Source: Luteimonas huabeiensis HB2
GTDB taxonomy: Bacteria; Pseudomonadota; Gammaproteobacteria; Xanthomonadales; Xanthomonadaceae
Assembly (NCBI RefSeq): GCF_000559025.1
Contig: NZ_JAAN01000019.1
Location: forward strand, 1-64,000
Direction: 5' to 3'
Length of the DNA stretch: 64,000 nt
In this document: positions 35,775-45,993 of the stretch, one piece after another
Layout: each line of letters starts with the position of its first letter
How positions within the stretch are numbered: the stretch's first letter is position 1
The notes under the pieces: generated by a model
Database searches by the model: none
What the model was told of the DNA's origin: nothing
What the model saw: only the letters and a program-made list of their open reading frames with translations
Program-made: the position numbers and the translations under genes

Positions 35775-36461
35775 ATGCAGGATTCCGCCCGCATCCTCGT
35801 CGTCGAGGACGAACAGGCCATCGCCGACACGCTGCTGTACGCGCTGCGCAGCGAGGGCTACGCGGCGCGCCACTGCCTGCTCGGGCGCGAGGCGCTGGAC
35901 GCGCTGCGCGACCCGGGCGCGGACTTGGTAGTGCTGGACGTGGGCCTGCCCGATCTCAACGGCTTCGAGGTCTGCCGCCGGTTGCGCGCCTTCAGCGAAG
36001 TGCCGGTGATCTTCCTCACCGCCCGCCACGACGAGGCGGACCGCGTGCTGGGGCTGGAACTGGGCGCCGACGACTACGTGGCCAAGCCGTTCTCCCCACG
36101 CGAACTGGTGGCCCGGGTGCGGGCGCGCCTGCGCCGCAGCGGCGCGGCCGGGACGGCGCCGGGCTGGCAGGCCCGCGGCGAGTTCGCGATCGACGCCGAG
36201 GGCCGGCGCATCCGCTATCGCGGGCGGGCGCTGGAACTGACCCGCTACGAGTACGCGCTGCTGGCCGCGCTGCTGCGCCGGCCCGGGGCCATCCTCAGCC
36301 GCGCGCAGCTGATGGAGCGCGGCTGGGACAGCGACGCCGACAGCGGCGACCGCACCGTGGACACCCACGTCAAGACGCTGCGCGCGAAGCTGCGCGCGGC
36401 CGGCGCCGAGACCGACCCGATCCGCACCCACCGCGGTCTCGGCTACTCGCTGGACGCCTGA
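35775..36461 (+). CDS. creB: Two-component response regulator CreB
   Basis: A 228-residue OmpR/PhoB-type regulator. The receiver domain contains the acidic pair in VVEDEQ, phospho-acceptor Asp55 in LVVLDVGLPDLNGFE, and the conserved Lys in YVAKPFSPRELVARVR. The winged-helix effector ends with TVDTHVKTLRAKLR and IRTHRGLGYSLDA. The identity as CreB follows from the adjacent creC-type kinase and creD. CreBC responds to carbon metabolism and, in relatives (BlrAB), to beta-lactam stress. creC begins 2 bases after its stop. Confidence 0.9.
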   Translation: MQDSARILVVEDEQAIADTLLYALRSEGYAARHCLLGREALDALRDPGADLVVLDVGLPDLNGFEVCRRLRAFSEVPVIFLTARHDEADRVLGLELGADDYVAKPFSPRELVARVRARLRRSGAAGTAPGWQARGEFAIDAEGRRIRYRGRALELTRYEYALLAALLRRPGAILSRAQLMERGWDSDADSGDRTVDTHVKTLRAKLRAAGAETDPIRTHRGLGYSLDA

Positions 36462-36463
36462 GC

Positions 36464-37924
36464 GTGCGCATCGGGCTGAAGCTGTTCCTGGCCTTCTTCC
36501 TGATCGTGGGCGTGGCCGCGTTCTTCGTGATGCGGGTGTTCGTGGAGGAGGTGAAGCCGGGCGTGCGCCAGGCGCTGGAGGCGACCCTGGTGGATTCGGC
36601 CAACATGCTGGCCGAGCTGGCCGCCGAGGACCTGCGCGACGGCCGCATCGCCGACGGCGCCTTCGCCCGGCGCATGGCGCGCGCGCGGGCGCGCGATCCG
36701 CAGGCCGGCATCTGGAGCTTCGACAAGCGCAGCGTGGACCAGGAGGTGAGCATCACCGACGCCCGCGGCGTGGTCGTCTACTCCTCGCAGGGGCGCGACC
36801 TGGGCCGCGACAACTCACGCTGGAACGACGTCTACCGCACGCTGCGCGGCGAGTACGGCGCGCGCTCGAGCCCGCGCGATCCCGCCGATCCCGACGACAC
36901 GGTGATGCACGTGGCCGCGCCGGTCCGCGATCCGGACGATCCCGCGCGCCTGCTGGGGGTGCTCACGGTCTCGCAGCCCAACCGCAGCGTGGAGCCCTTC
37001 ATCGTCGCCAGCCAGCGCAGCATCCTGGCGCGCGGGGCGTGGCTGATCGGCATCGCCGCGCTGATCGGCCTGCTGATGACCGCGTGGCTGGTGCGCGGGC
37101 TGGGCGGCCTGAACCGCTACGCGCAGGCGGTGGCGCGCGGCGAGCCGGTGCCGCCGCCACGGCCGCGCCGCGACGAGATCGGCGACCTCGGCCGCGCGCT
37201 GGAGGCGATGCGCCGCAAGCTGGAGGGCAAGGCCTACGTGGAGCGCTACGTGCAGTCGCTGACCCACGAGATGAAGAGCCCGCTGGCGGCCATCGGCGGC
37301 GCCGCCGAACTGCTGCAGGAACCGTTGCCCGAGGCCGAGCGGCAGCGCTTCGCCGGCAACATCCTGGCCCAGCAGCGGCGCCTGACCGAGACCATCGACA
37401 AGCTGCTGGCGCTGGCCGAGGTGGAGCAGCACGGCTGGCTGCAGAAGCGGCAGGCGGTGACGGCCGGCGAATTGCTGGCGCAGGCGGCCGAGGCGGTGGC
37501 GCCGGCCTGCCGCGCCGCCGGCGTGGCGCTGCGCTGCGAGCCGGGCGACGCCGCCGCGGCGCGGGTGAGCGGCGATCCCTTCCTGCTGCGGCAGGCGCTG
37601 GGCAACCTGCTGGAGAACGCGGTGTCGTTCTCGCCGGCCGGCGGCGAGGTGCGGCTGGGCGCGGCCGTGGAGGACGGGCGGCTGCGGCTGCAGGTGGCCG
37701 ACCGCGGCCCGGGCGTGCCGGGCTACGCGCTCGAGCGCGTCTTCGAGCGCTTCTATTCGCTGCCGCGCCCGGGCGGTCCGCGCAGCTCCGGCCTGGGGCT
37801 GCCCTTCGTGCGCGAAGTCGCGCGGCTGCACGGCGGCGAGGCGCGGCTGGAGAACCGCGAGGGCGGCGGCGCGCTGGCCACGCTCTGGCTGCCGCTGGAC
37901 GGCGGAAGCCGGGCCGGCCCGTAG
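36464..37924 (+). CDS. creC: Two-component sensor histidine kinase CreC
   Basis: A 486-residue inner-membrane kinase with a GTG start. A transmembrane helix lies at residues 5-25. A periplasmic sensor follows (about 27-190, with FDKRSVDQEVSITDARGVVV), then a second helix at about 192-210 and a HAMP linker. The phosphorylated His268 lies in SLTHEMKSPLAAIGGAAELL. ATP-binding boxes are N (LGNLLENAVSFSPAGGEV), G1 (VADRGPGVP) and G2 (SSGLGLPFVREVARLHGG). It should phosphorylate CreB and drive creD through the site at 37967-37982. Confidence 0.92.
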   Translation: MRIGLKLFLAFFLIVGVAAFFVMRVFVEEVKPGVRQALEATLVDSANMLAELAAEDLRDGRIADGAFARRMARARARDPQAGIWSFDKRSVDQEVSITDARGVVVYSSQGRDLGRDNSRWNDVYRTLRGEYGARSSPRDPADPDDTVMHVAAPVRDPDDPARLLGVLTVSQPNRSVEPFIVASQRSILARGAWLIGIAALIGLLMTAWLVRGLGGLNRYAQAVARGEPVPPPRPRRDEIGDLGRALEAMRRKLEGKAYVERYVQSLTHEMKSPLAAIGGAAELLQEPLPEAERQRFAGNILAQQRRLTETIDKLLALAEVEQHGWLQKRQAVTAGELLAQAAEAVAPACRAAGVALRCEPGDAAAARVSGDPFLLRQALGNLLENAVSFSPAGGEVRLGAAVEDGRLRLQVADRGPGVPGYALERVFERFYSLPRPGGPRSSGLGLPFVREVARLHGGEARLENREGGGALATLWLPLDGGSRAGP

Positions 37925-37966
37925 CCCGGCTCCCCGGCGCGGCGGCCCGGCCGGGCCGCGCGGGAC

Positions 37967-37982
37967 TTCACTTTCGCTTCGT
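37967..37982 (+). promoter_or_regulatory. CreB-tag-like direct repeat upstream of creD
   Basis: TTCAC-TTTCGC-TTCGT resembles the cre/blr tag TTCAC-N6-TTCAC: the first half is perfect and the second has two mismatches. It lies 66 bases upstream of the creD start in the 124-base gap after creC, where CreB would be expected to activate creD. A further TTCGCT follows. No other obvious promoter was identified by eye. Confidence 0.5.
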
Positions 37983-38048
37983 ATTCGCTCCCCGCCAGGC
38001 CCACAGGGCCCGCGCATGCTGCGCCCCGGTTCCTGCGAGGCATGCGAG

Positions 38049-39371
38049 ATGAAATCGACGAAACTGGTCCTGCGGTTCGCGACGGTCGGCGCTTTGGTGC
38101 TGGCGCTGCTGGTGCCGCTGGGGATGATCCGCGGCGTGGTGCACGAACGCGAGCGCTACCGCGAGGAGGCGGTACAGCGCGTGGCGGAGGGCAAGGCCGG
38201 CGCGCAGCGGCTGCTGGGCCCGGTGCGGGTGGTGCCGTGGACGCAGGAACGCCGGGTCCGGGAAGCCGACCGCGACGGCAGCGAGCGCATGGTGGTGCGG
38301 ACCGTGCGCGGATTCCTCTTGCAGGCGCCCGGCCGGCTGGAAATCGACGGCGACCTGCAGCCCTCCGAACGGAGGGTCGGCCTGTTCCGGGTACCGGTCT
38401 ACAGCTGGCGGGCGCGCGCGACGGCGCGGTTCGCGCCGTTCGACCTGCCCGACGAGCCGGGCCGCACCTACGGCGCGCCCTACCTGGCGGTGGGGCTTTC
38501 CGACGTGCGCGGGCTGGTCGGCACGCCCACGATGACGGTGGAGGGCCGGCCGCTGCCGCTGGCGGGGGGCACGCGGGCGCTCGCGGCGTCGCTGCCGGGG
38601 GTGCACGCGGAACTGGCGCCGGCGCACGGTCCCGGGGGCGGGCGGTTGCCGGCGCTGCGCGAGGTGCGGCTGGAGGCGGCGATCGACGGCACCCGGTCGC
38701 TGTCGGTCGTGCCGCTGGCCGACGACAACCGCATCGCGCTCGCCTCGTCCTGGCCGCACCCGTCGTTCGGCGGGCGCTTCCTGCCCAACGAGCGCGAGAT
38801 CGGCCGCGACGGCTTCCGCGCGGTGTGGACGCTGTCGTCGCTGGCCACCGATGCGCAGGGGCAGCTGCGCCGCAGCTCGGAGGGCCCGATCGACGCGCTG
38901 CAGGTCGATCTGATCGATCCGGTGGACGTCTACACGCGGGTCGACCGCGCAACCAAGTACGGCCTGCTGTTCGTGATCCTGACCTTCGTCGCCTTCGCGC
39001 TGTTCGAGCTGATCGAGCGCCTGCCGATCCACCCGCTGCAGTACCTGCTGGTGGGCCTCGCCCTGGCGATCTTCTTCCTGCTGCTGCTCGGCCTGTCCGA
39101 ACGCATCGCGTTCTGGAAGGCGTACCTCGTTTCCGCGGTGGCCTGCATCGGCGTGCAGGGCATGTATCTCTCGGGCGTGCTGCGCAGCCGGCTGCGCGCG
39201 GCCGGCTTCTCCGCCATGCTGACCTCGCTGTACGGCGCGCTGTACGCGCTGCTGGCTTCCGAGCACAACGCGCTGCTGATGGGCTCGCTGCTGCTGTTCG
39301 GCATCCTGGCCGCGATCATGTGGATCACCCGCAAGGTGGACTGGTACGCGCTGGGACACGACGCGCGCTGA
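38049..39371 (+). CDS. creD: Inner membrane protein CreD
   Basis: A 440-residue inner-membrane protein, the main output gene of CreBC, linked in relatives to envelope integrity and beta-lactam response. It has an N-terminal helix (LRFATVGALVLALLVPLGMI), then RGVVHERERYREEAV and a large periplasmic domain. Four or five C-terminal helices follow (for example KYGLLFVILTFVAFALFELI and QYLLVGLALAIFFLLLLGLS). GSLLLFGILAAIMWITRKVD closes the protein as in family members. The start at 38049 is chosen over 38016 because the leader begins there. Confidence 0.92.
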   Translation: MKSTKLVLRFATVGALVLALLVPLGMIRGVVHERERYREEAVQRVAEGKAGAQRLLGPVRVVPWTQERRVREADRDGSERMVVRTVRGFLLQAPGRLEIDGDLQPSERRVGLFRVPVYSWRARATARFAPFDLPDEPGRTYGAPYLAVGLSDVRGLVGTPTMTVEGRPLPLAGGTRALAASLPGVHAELAPAHGPGGGRLPALREVRLEAAIDGTRSLSVVPLADDNRIALASSWPHPSFGGRFLPNEREIGRDGFRAVWTLSSLATDAQGQLRRSSEGPIDALQVDLIDPVDVYTRVDRATKYGLLFVILTFVAFALFELIERLPIHPLQYLLVGLALAIFFLLLLGLSERIAFWKAYLVSAVACIGVQGMYLSGVLRSRLRAAGFSAMLTSLYGALYALLASEHNALLMGSLLLFGILAAIMWITRKVDWYALGHDAR

Positions 39372-39571
39372 AGCCGGCGCAGCGGCGGGATACGGAAACC
39401 TCCTACGCCATCGACAGCGTCCGGCCGATGCCGGGGGCCGGCAGGGACGATTAGAGTCATCGCCATCAAGGGCGCATGGAGGCGCAAGGCGATGGACGCC
39501 GTCGGGCAGGGAAGAACCAGCATGGATCGAGGTCGCGGCCGCCGTGCGCGCACGGCCACCGGAGCGGGCCG

Positions 39572-41191
39572 ATGACGGCGGGCGCCGGCGCGGGCCCGCT
39601 CGGCCTGGCGGTGGCGGCGGCGCTGGCCGCGGGCGCGCTCGCCTGCCTGCGGCTGCCGGCGCTGCCGCCGTGGCCGCTGTGGCCGGTGCTGGTTCTGGCC
39701 GGTGGGGCGCTGTGGTGGCGCGGCGGGCACTGGCGATGGGCCGGCGCCGCGGCATGCGGTTTCGCCGTCGCCGGCCTGCACGCCGCGTTCGCGCTCTCGC
39801 TGCAGTTGCCGCCGACGCTGGAACGCGCCGACGTGCCGCTGCGCGGGCGCGTGGTCGGCCTGCCGGAGCACGAGGCGGAGCGCACGCGCTTCCTGTTCCG
39901 GGTGGATCGCGACGCGGCCATGCCGGCACCGCTGCGCGGCCGGCTGCTGCGGCTGGCCTGGTACGACACGCGCGGCGGCGGCGCGTCGGCGCGGCATGCG
40001 ATCGAGGCCGGCGGCCGCTGGGCATTCGTGGCGCGGCTGCGCGCACCGCGCGGCCTGCGCAATCCGGGCTGGTTCGACAGCGAGAAGCACGCCTTCGCCC
40101 GGCGCATCGCGGCGGTGGGCTACGTCCGCGACCGCGAGCCGTTCCGGGCGCTGCGCGCCGGCGCCGGCATCGACCACTGGCGCGAACGCACCGCGGCCCG
40201 CATCGAGGCGGCCGTGCCGGGGGCCGCGTCGCGCTATGTGCGGGCGCTGGCATTGGGCGATACCCGCGGGCTCGAAGAACTGGACTGGGAAGCGCTGCGC
40301 GCCACCGGGCTGACCCATCTCATCGCGATCTCCGGCTTCCACGTCGGGCTGGTCGCGGGCTTCTTCGCGCTGGCGGTGGCCGGCGTCTGGTGGGCGTGGC
40401 CGGTCCTGGGGCGCGGGGTGCCGCGGCCGCAGGCGGCCGCGGCGGCGGCGTTCGCCGGCGCGCTGGCCTACGCGGCCGTGGCCGGCTGGGCGCTGCCCAC
40501 GGTACGGACGGTGCTGATGATCGGCGTGGCGATGGCGGCGCGGCTGTCGCGGCGGGCGTCGAGCGCGGGCGCAGCGCTCGCGCTGGCGGCGATCGCGGTG
40601 GTGCTGGCCGATCCGCTGCTGGCGGCGGTGCGCCGGCGCCACCCCGCCATGCCGGTGTTCGCGCCGGCGCATGCCGGATTGGCGGACACCGTGCCCTGTC
40701 TGGCGGGCGTCGCCTGGCAGGCAGACGGCGTGAGCCTGCGCTTCCTGCATCCGCCGCTGCACTTCCCGGACCTGCGCAACGAGGCGAGCTGCGTCCTGCG
40801 GGTGGGCACCGCGCACGGCGCGGCGCTGCTGGCCGGCGACATCGGCGCGGTGGTGGAGCGGGAGCTGGCGCGGCGCGACCCGCACGGCGTGCGCGCCGAG
40901 GTGGTGTTGGCCGCGCACCACGGCAGCGAGACCTCGTCGGACCCGCTGTTCGTGGCCGCGACCGGCGCGCGCCACGCGCTGGTCTCGACCGGGCACGGCA
41001 ACCGCTTCGGTCATCCGCAGCCGGCCGCGGTCGCGCGCTGGGCCGCGGCGGGCGCATCGCTCCACGACACCGCCGAGGCGGGCGCGCTGCGGGTGCGCTT
41101 CGCGCCGGGCGGCGTCTCGGTGTCCTCGCGGCGCGCCACCCATCCGCGGCTGTGGGATGCGGCGCGGCGCCAGGCCGCGGACGCACGTTGA
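39572..41191 (+). pseudogene. comEC: Internally deleted comEC (DNA uptake channel)
   Basis: The frame encodes 539 residues, against roughly 750-800 for ComEC. The N-terminal helices and DUF4131 region are present. The Competence domain starts normally with TGLTHLIAISGFHVGLVAGF but stops at about residue 350 (VVLADPLLAAV). It then joins directly to the second half of the metallo-beta-lactamase domain (RRRHPAMPVFAPAHAG, then NEASCVLRVG, GDIGAVVERE and HHGSETSSDP). The last Competence-domain helices and the HxHxDH metal-binding half of the nuclease-like domain are gone, all in frame. DNA uptake by this protein is therefore unlikely. It is followed by the envelope gene cluster, its normal neighbourhood. 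Confidence 0.75.
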
Positions 41192-41273
41192 CGCGGTCGG
41201 CACGCGATGCGCGCCAGGACGCGTCCGGCGCGCGCTATCCGCCCGTGGCACCGGGGGGCGGCGCGGGCGTCGG

Positions 41274-41957
41274 TCAGCCGCGCCGGGCCAGGAGCAGGTG
41301 GAAATCGCGCTCCACCATGTCGCCGGCGTTGCCGCGTACGGTCTCGACGTGCGCATGATGGGCGACGTCCTCGAAGCCGGCCGCGCGCAGCAGGGCGATG
41401 CCCTCCTCGCGATCGTAGAGCGCGAAGCCGTGGGCGGCGAAGGGCAGGTGCCGCATGAACGCCCGGTCGCCGTAGGCCAGGCACAGGCGGCCGCCGGGGC
41501 CCGACACGCGCGCGATCTCCGCCAGCACGCGCTGCGGCTCGGCTCAGAAGTACAAGGTGTTCACGCTCAGCACGCGGTCGAAGGCCGCATCCCGGAAGGG
41601 CAGCGCGGCGGCGTCGCCCTCGACGAAGCGGGCGCGCCCGGCGGCCACCGCCTGCGCATTGCGCCGTTGCGCCGCGGCCACCATCTCCGGCGACCAGTCG
41701 AGGCCGACGTAGCGGCTGCCGGTCGAAATCAGCAGCTCCGGCACGAAGGCGCCGTTGCCAGGGCCGATCTCCAGCACCGCCTGGCCCGCGGCGACGCCGA
41801 GCAGGGCGATGGCGCGGCGGTTGACCGCGGCGTTGGCCTCGTTCATGCGCGCGCCCGTCGCCTCGGCGTCGGCGCCGGCCGGGCGGCGCAGTTGCGCCGC
41901 CAGCGCCTCCGGGGTGAGGGCGGGGTCCATGCGGGGATGATGCGCGGCCGCGGCCAT
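41274..41957 (-). pseudogene. Class I SAM-dependent methyltransferase interrupted by TGA
   Basis: One reading frame encodes a complete class I methyltransferase, but a TGA at 41544-41546 interrupts it after codon 137. Before it come motif I (GQAVLEIGPGNGAFVPELL) and VGLDWSPEMVAAAQRRN, ending SVNTLYF. After it, the same frame continues with AEPQRVLAEIARVSGPGGRL and runs to a normal end with ERDFHLLLARRG. In relatives this position is usually tryptophan (LYFW), so a single TGG-to-TGA change explains the break. It is probably a recent pseudogene or a sequencing error. The substrate is unknown. Confidence 0.75.
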
Positions 41958-42070
41958 GCCGGCAACGCGCCGCGGCAGGCGCGGCGCGGCCGGGGTCGGC
42001 GTCCGCGCGGGCCGCTACGCTATCCTAGCGCCCGGTTTTCGCGGAAGGCCTCCGGGCCCGGGGACAAAAC

Positions 42071-42748
42071 GTGCTGGAACTGGTCAAGGCCGGCGGCTGG
42101 CCGATGATCCCGCTGCTGCTGCTGTCGGCGGCGGGGCTTGCGATCGTCGTGGAGCGCTGCTGGACGCTGCGTCGCCGGGCGGTGCTGCCGCCGGGCCTGG
42201 GCGAGGAAGTGCGCGCCTGGGCCGCGCGCGGCGGACGCCTCGATCCGGCGCACATCGACTCGCTGCGCGACACCTCGCCGCTGGGCGCGCTGCTGGCCGC
42301 GGCGCTGGACGTGCGCCAGCGCCCGCGCGAGGAGATCCGCGAGCGCATCGAGGACACCGGCCGCCACCTCGTCTTCCGCATGGAGCGCTACCTCAACGCG
42401 CTCGGCACGATCGCCGCCGCCGGCCCGCTGCTGGGCCTGTTCGGCACCGTGGTCGGCATGATCCAGATGTTCCTGGGCGTGATGGACCATGGCGTCGGCG
42501 ACGTCAACCAGCTCGCCGGCGGCATCGGCAAGGCGCTGGTGTGCGCGGCCACCGGCATGGTGGTGGCGGTGCCGGCGCTGATGTTCCATCGCCACTTCCG
42601 CGCCCGCATCGACGGCTACATCGTCGAGATGGAAAGCGAGGCGATCCGGCTGATGGACGTGCTCGACCCGCGCGCCCGGCGCCCGGCGGCGGCGTCGGCG
42701 GCGGGCGCGGCCGCGCCCGTCGATCCGGCACTGGCGGTGCAGGGCTGA
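42071..42748 (+). CDS. exbB: ExbB/TolQ-type proton channel subunit
   Basis: A 225-residue MotA/TolQ/ExbB-family protein with a GTG start. There is a first helix (GGWPMIPLLLLSAAGLAIVV), a long cytoplasmic loop, and two C-terminal helices including TIAAAGPLLGLFGTVVGMIQ and IGKALVCAATGMVVAVPALM. These form the proton-conducting core that energises outer-membrane transport (TonB) or an envelope system with ExbD. It lies 3 bases before exbD and upstream of msbA, an arrangement found with comEC and lpxK in many gammaproteobacteria. Confidence 0.92.
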   Translation: MLELVKAGGWPMIPLLLLSAAGLAIVVERCWTLRRRAVLPPGLGEEVRAWAARGGRLDPAHIDSLRDTSPLGALLAAALDVRQRPREEIRERIEDTGRHLVFRMERYLNALGTIAAAGPLLGLFGTVVGMIQMFLGVMDHGVGDVNQLAGGIGKALVCAATGMVVAVPALMFHRHFRARIDGYIVEMESEAIRLMDVLDPRARRPAAASAAGAAAPVDPALAVQG

Positions 42749-42751
42749 GCC

Positions 42752-43177
42752 ATGCGCATCCGCGACCGCCGCGCCGCCGACGAGCCGGAGCTGAACCTGG
42801 TGCCGTTGATCGACGTGATCCTGGTGCTGATCATCTTCTTCGTGATCACCACCACCTTCGACGCGCGCTCCGTGCTCAAGCTGGAGCTGCCGCGCGCCAG
42901 CGCCGAGCACAGCGAGGCCCAGAGCCGCGCGTTGAGCGTGCTGGTGAACGCCGACGGGCGCTATTTCGTCGACGACCGCGAGGCCCTGCGTACCGACGTG
43001 GAATCGCTCAAGCGCACCATCCAGGAAGTGGCCGGCGACGACCGCGAGCGCCCGGTGCTGCTGCGCGCGGATGCGCGCACGCCGCACCAGGCCGTGGTGA
43101 CCGCGTTGGACGCGCTGGGTCAGCTCGGCTTCGGCCGGATCTCCATCGCCACCGCGCCCGACGCGGCGGCTCCGTGA
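42752..43177 (+). CDS. exbD: ExbD/TolR-type biopolymer transport protein
   Basis: A 141-residue protein with one N-terminal transmembrane helix and a periplasmic domain. The helix segment reads ELNLVPLIDVILVLIIFFVI, in which the aspartate of LIDVILVLIIFF is the conserved proton-path residue. The periplasmic part has LVNADGRYFVDDREALRTDV and VLLRADARTPHQAVVTALDA. It is the partner of the upstream ExbB. msbA begins 4 bases after its stop. Confidence 0.92.
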   Translation: MRIRDRRAADEPELNLVPLIDVILVLIIFFVITTTFDARSVLKLELPRASAEHSEAQSRALSVLVNADGRYFVDDREALRTDVESLKRTIQEVAGDDRERPVLLRADARTPHQAVVTALDALGQLGFGRISIATAPDAAAP

Positions 43178-43181
43178 GGCG

Positions 43182-44942
43182 ATGCCGATGACGCAGTCCG
43201 ACGCCCCGGCCGCCTGGCCGATCTACAAGCGCCTGCTCGGCTACGCCGCGCGCTACTGGCCGCTGCTCGTGGTCGCGCTGGTCGGCATGATCATCGAGGC
43301 GCTGGCCGGCGGCGCGTTCGTGTACCTGATGGGTCCGCTGACCGACGACGGCTTCGTCGATCCGCAGCCCTGGGCGGCGGTGTGGTTGCCGCTGGCCATC
43401 GTCGGCCTGTTCCTGCTGCGCGGCGCGGCCACCTTCGCCACCGACTACGGCATGGCGCGCACCGGCCGCAGCGTGGTGCGCGACCTGCGCGAGCTGGTGC
43501 TGGGCAAGTACCTGCGCCTGCCCAGCGCCCGTTTCGACGAGGAGGCGGTGCCGGCCATGGTCAGCCGGTTGAACTTCGACACCGAGCAGGTCGCCCAGGC
43601 CAGCACCGACGCGCTGAAGGTCCTGGTGGCCGACGGCCTGACCATCGCGTTCCTGCTCGGCCTGATGCTCCACACCAGCGCCAAGGTGACCATGGCGATG
43701 ATCGTCGTGGTGCCCTTGATCGGCGTGCTGGTCTGGTACGTGGGCAAGCGCTACCGCCGCATCAGCTCCGGCATCCAGACCGGCATGGGCGATCTGGCGC
43801 AGAGCGCCGAGCAGTCGCTGGCGGCGCAGCAGGACGTCAAGGTGTACGGCGCGCAAGGTTTCGAGCAGGCGCGCTACTCGGCGCTGACCAACCGCGTGCT
43901 GCGCCTGAACATGAAGGTCGAGACCACCCGCGCGATGGCCTCGGCGCTGGTGCAGATCCTGGCGGCGTGCGCGCTGGCGGCGATCATCTGGGTGGCCACC
44001 CGCGAGGCGCTGCAGGCGGCGCTCACCCCCGGCCAGTTCGTGCAGCTGATGACGGCGATGATGGGCATCATCCCGTCGCTGCGCCGGATCACCAACGTGC
44101 AGAGCGTGATCGGCCGCGGCGTGGCCGCCGCCGAGCGCATCTTCTCGATCCTCGACGCCGAGGAGGAGCGCGACACCGGCACCCGTCCCCTGGTGCGCGC
44201 GCGCGGCGAGCTGCGCTTCGAGGGCGTCGGCCTGCGCTACGCGCGCGACGGCGAGCGGGTGGCGCTGGAGGACATCAGTTTCGTGGCGCGGCCCGGCACC
44301 GTCACCGCGATCGTCGGCCGTTCCGGCAGCGGCAAGACCAGCCTGGTGCGGCTGGTGCCGCGTTTCTACGAGCCCACCAGCGGCCGCATCACCCTCGATG
44401 GCGTGCCGCTGGACGAGTACCGGCTGGCCGACCTGCGCCGGCAGATCGCGCTGGTCGGCCAGCGGGTGATGCTGTTCGACGACAGCGTCGCCGCCAACAT
44501 CGCCTACGCCGCCGAGGCCAGCCCCGAGCAGTTGCGCGCGGCGGCCGAGAGCGCGAACGCCTGGGAGTTCATCGAGCGCCTGCCGGAGCGGATGGAGACC
44601 GCGGTGGGCGAGAACGGCTCGCGGCTGTCGGGCGGCCAGCGCCAGCGCCTGGCGATCGCCCGCGCGATCCTGCGCGACGCGCCGATCCTGATCCTCGACG
44701 AGGCCACCGCCGCGCTCGACACCGAGTCGGAGCGGCTGGTGCAGGACGCCCTGAACCGGCTGATGCCCGACCGCACCACGCTGGTCATCGCCCACCGCCT
44801 GTCCACCATCGAGCACGCCGACCAGGTGCTGGTGCTCGACCAGGGGCGGTTGGTGGAGCAGGGCACGCACGCGGAGCTGCTGGCCAAGGGCGGGCTGTAC
44901 GCGCACCTGCACCGCATGCAGTTCCGCGACGCCGAACGATGA
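43182..44942 (+). CDS. msbA: Lipid A export ABC transporter MsbA
   Basis: A 586-residue half-transporter that flips lipid A-core across the inner membrane. Six transmembrane helices (about residues 20-320) include [20 protein letters not shown] as a coupling region. In the ATPase domain, Walker A is [18 protein letters not shown], the signature is [17 protein letters not shown] and Walker B is [13 protein letters not shown]. Start 43182 (ATGCCGATG) could also be the second ATG. It overlaps lpxK by four bases, consistent with coupling to the lipid A pathway. Confidence 0.94.
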   Translation: MPMTQSDAPAAWPIYKRLLGYAARYWPLLVVALVGMIIEALAGGAFVYLMGPLTDDGFVDPQPWAAVWLPLAIVGLFLLRGAATFATDYGMARTGRSVVRDLRELVLGKYLRLPSARFDEEAVPAMVSRLNFDTEQVAQASTDALKVLVADGLTIAFLLGLMLHTSAKVTMAMIVVVPLIGVLVWYVGKRYRRISSGIQTGMGDLAQSAEQSLAAQQDVKVYGAQGFEQARYSALTNRVLRLNMKVETTRAMASALVQILAACALAAIIWVATREALQAALTPGQFVQLMTAMMGIIPSLRRITNVQSVIGRGVAAAERIFSILDAEEERDTGTRPLVRARGELRFEGVGLRYARDGERVALEDISFVARPGTVTAIVGRSGSGKTSLVRLVPRFYEPTSGRITLDGVPLDEYRLADLRRQIALVGQRVMLFDDSVAANIAYAAEASPEQLRAAAESANAWEFIERLPERMETAVGENGSRLSGGQRQRLAIARAILRDAPILILDEATAALDTESERLVQDALNRLMPDRTTLVIAHRLSTIEHADQVLVLDQGRLVEQGTHAELLAKGGLYAHLHRMQFRDAER

Positions 44943-45952
44943 GCGGACGCGCCCGCACGCCGCCGCGCTGGTGGTTCGACGGCGCGCCGCCGCCGGCCTG
45001 GGCGCGTCTGCTGGCCGGCGTCTACGGCCGCGGCGTGGCGCTGCGCCGCTGGCTGTACGCGCGCGGCCTGCGCCGGCGCGTGGCCGCCGGGGTGCCGGTG
45101 ATCGTGGTCGGCAACCTGATCGCCGGCGGCAGCGGCAAGACGCCGCTGGCCATCGCCCTGATCGAGCGCCTGCGCGCGGAAGGCTACGCGCCGGGGCTGG
45201 CCAGCCGCGGCTACGGCCGCGCGCGCGAGGACGCCGCGCTGTGGGTGGAGGCCGACGCCGACGCCGCCGAGACCGGCGACGAGCCGCTGCTGGTGGCCCG
45301 CCGCACCGGCGCCCGGGTGCGGGTGGACCGCGACCGCGCGGCCGCCGCGCGCGCGCTGGCCGCCGCCGGCTGCGACGTGGTGGTCTGCGACGACGGCCTG
45401 CAGCACTACCGCCTGCGCCGCGACATCGAGATCGAGGTCATCGACGGCCGCCGCCGCTACGGCAACGCGCGGCTGATCCCCGCCGGGCCGCTGCGCGAGC
45501 CTGCCGCGCGCTCGGCCGAGGCGGCCTTCCGCGTGCTCAACTGTGGCGTCGACGACCCGCGCGCCGATCCCGTCGGCGAGGCCGGCTTCGGCGAATGGCC
45601 GATGCGGCTGAAGACGCGGCGCGCGGTGCCGCTGGCGGGCGGCCGCGCGGTGCCGCTGGAGGCCTTCGCCGGCCGCCGCGTGCACGGCGTGGCCGGGATC
45701 GGCGATCCCGAGCGCTTCTTCGCCACCCTGCGCGCGCACGACATCGCGGTGGTGCCGCACGCGTTCCCGGACCACCACCGCTACGTCGCCGCCGACCTGC
45801 GCTTCGGCAGCGACCTGCCGGTGCTGATGACCGAGAAGGACGCGGTGAAGTGCATGGCCTTCGCCGGCGAGCGCCACTACAGCGTGCCGGTCGACGCGCT
45901 GTTGCCCGAGGCCTTCTGGGTCGCGCTGCTGGACCGCCTGCGCCAGGGATGA
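44939..45952 (+). CDS. lpxK: Tetraacyldisaccharide 4'-kinase LpxK
   Basis: A 337-residue kinase that phosphorylates the tetraacyldisaccharide precursor to lipid IVA. The P-loop is [20 protein letters not shown], and the conserved region [18 protein letters not shown] and catalytic [20 protein letters not shown] follow. The C-terminal half includes [20 protein letters not shown] and [11 protein letters not shown]. It has a normal length, starts within the msbA stop (ATGA) and is followed 41 bases later by kdsB. Confidence 0.95.
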   Translation: MSGRARTPPRWWFDGAPPPAWARLLAGVYGRGVALRRWLYARGLRRRVAAGVPVIVVGNLIAGGSGKTPLAIALIERLRAEGYAPGLASRGYGRAREDAALWVEADADAAETGDEPLLVARRTGARVRVDRDRAAAARALAAAGCDVVVCDDGLQHYRLRRDIEIEVIDGRRRYGNARLIPAGPLREPAARSAEAAFRVLNCGVDDPRADPVGEAGFGEWPMRLKTRRAVPLAGGRAVPLEAFAGRRVHGVAGIGDPERFFATLRAHDIAVVPHAFPDHHRYVAADLRFGSDLPVLMTEKDAVKCMAFAGERHYSVPVDALLPEAFWVALLDRLRQG

Positions 45953-45993
45953 GCCGCGGCGCAGGCCGGCGCGCGGCATGTCAGAATCGGCGG

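Noticed and set aside
36245..36756. Minus-strand ORFs opposite creB and creC as separate genes
   Set aside because: They lack ribosome-binding sites and homology, and lie fully antisense to the two-component genes.
41544..41546. TGA in the methyltransferase read as selenocysteine
   Set aside because: The position is normally tryptophan, no SECIS-like stem was seen right after it, and no selenocysteine genes are present in the window.
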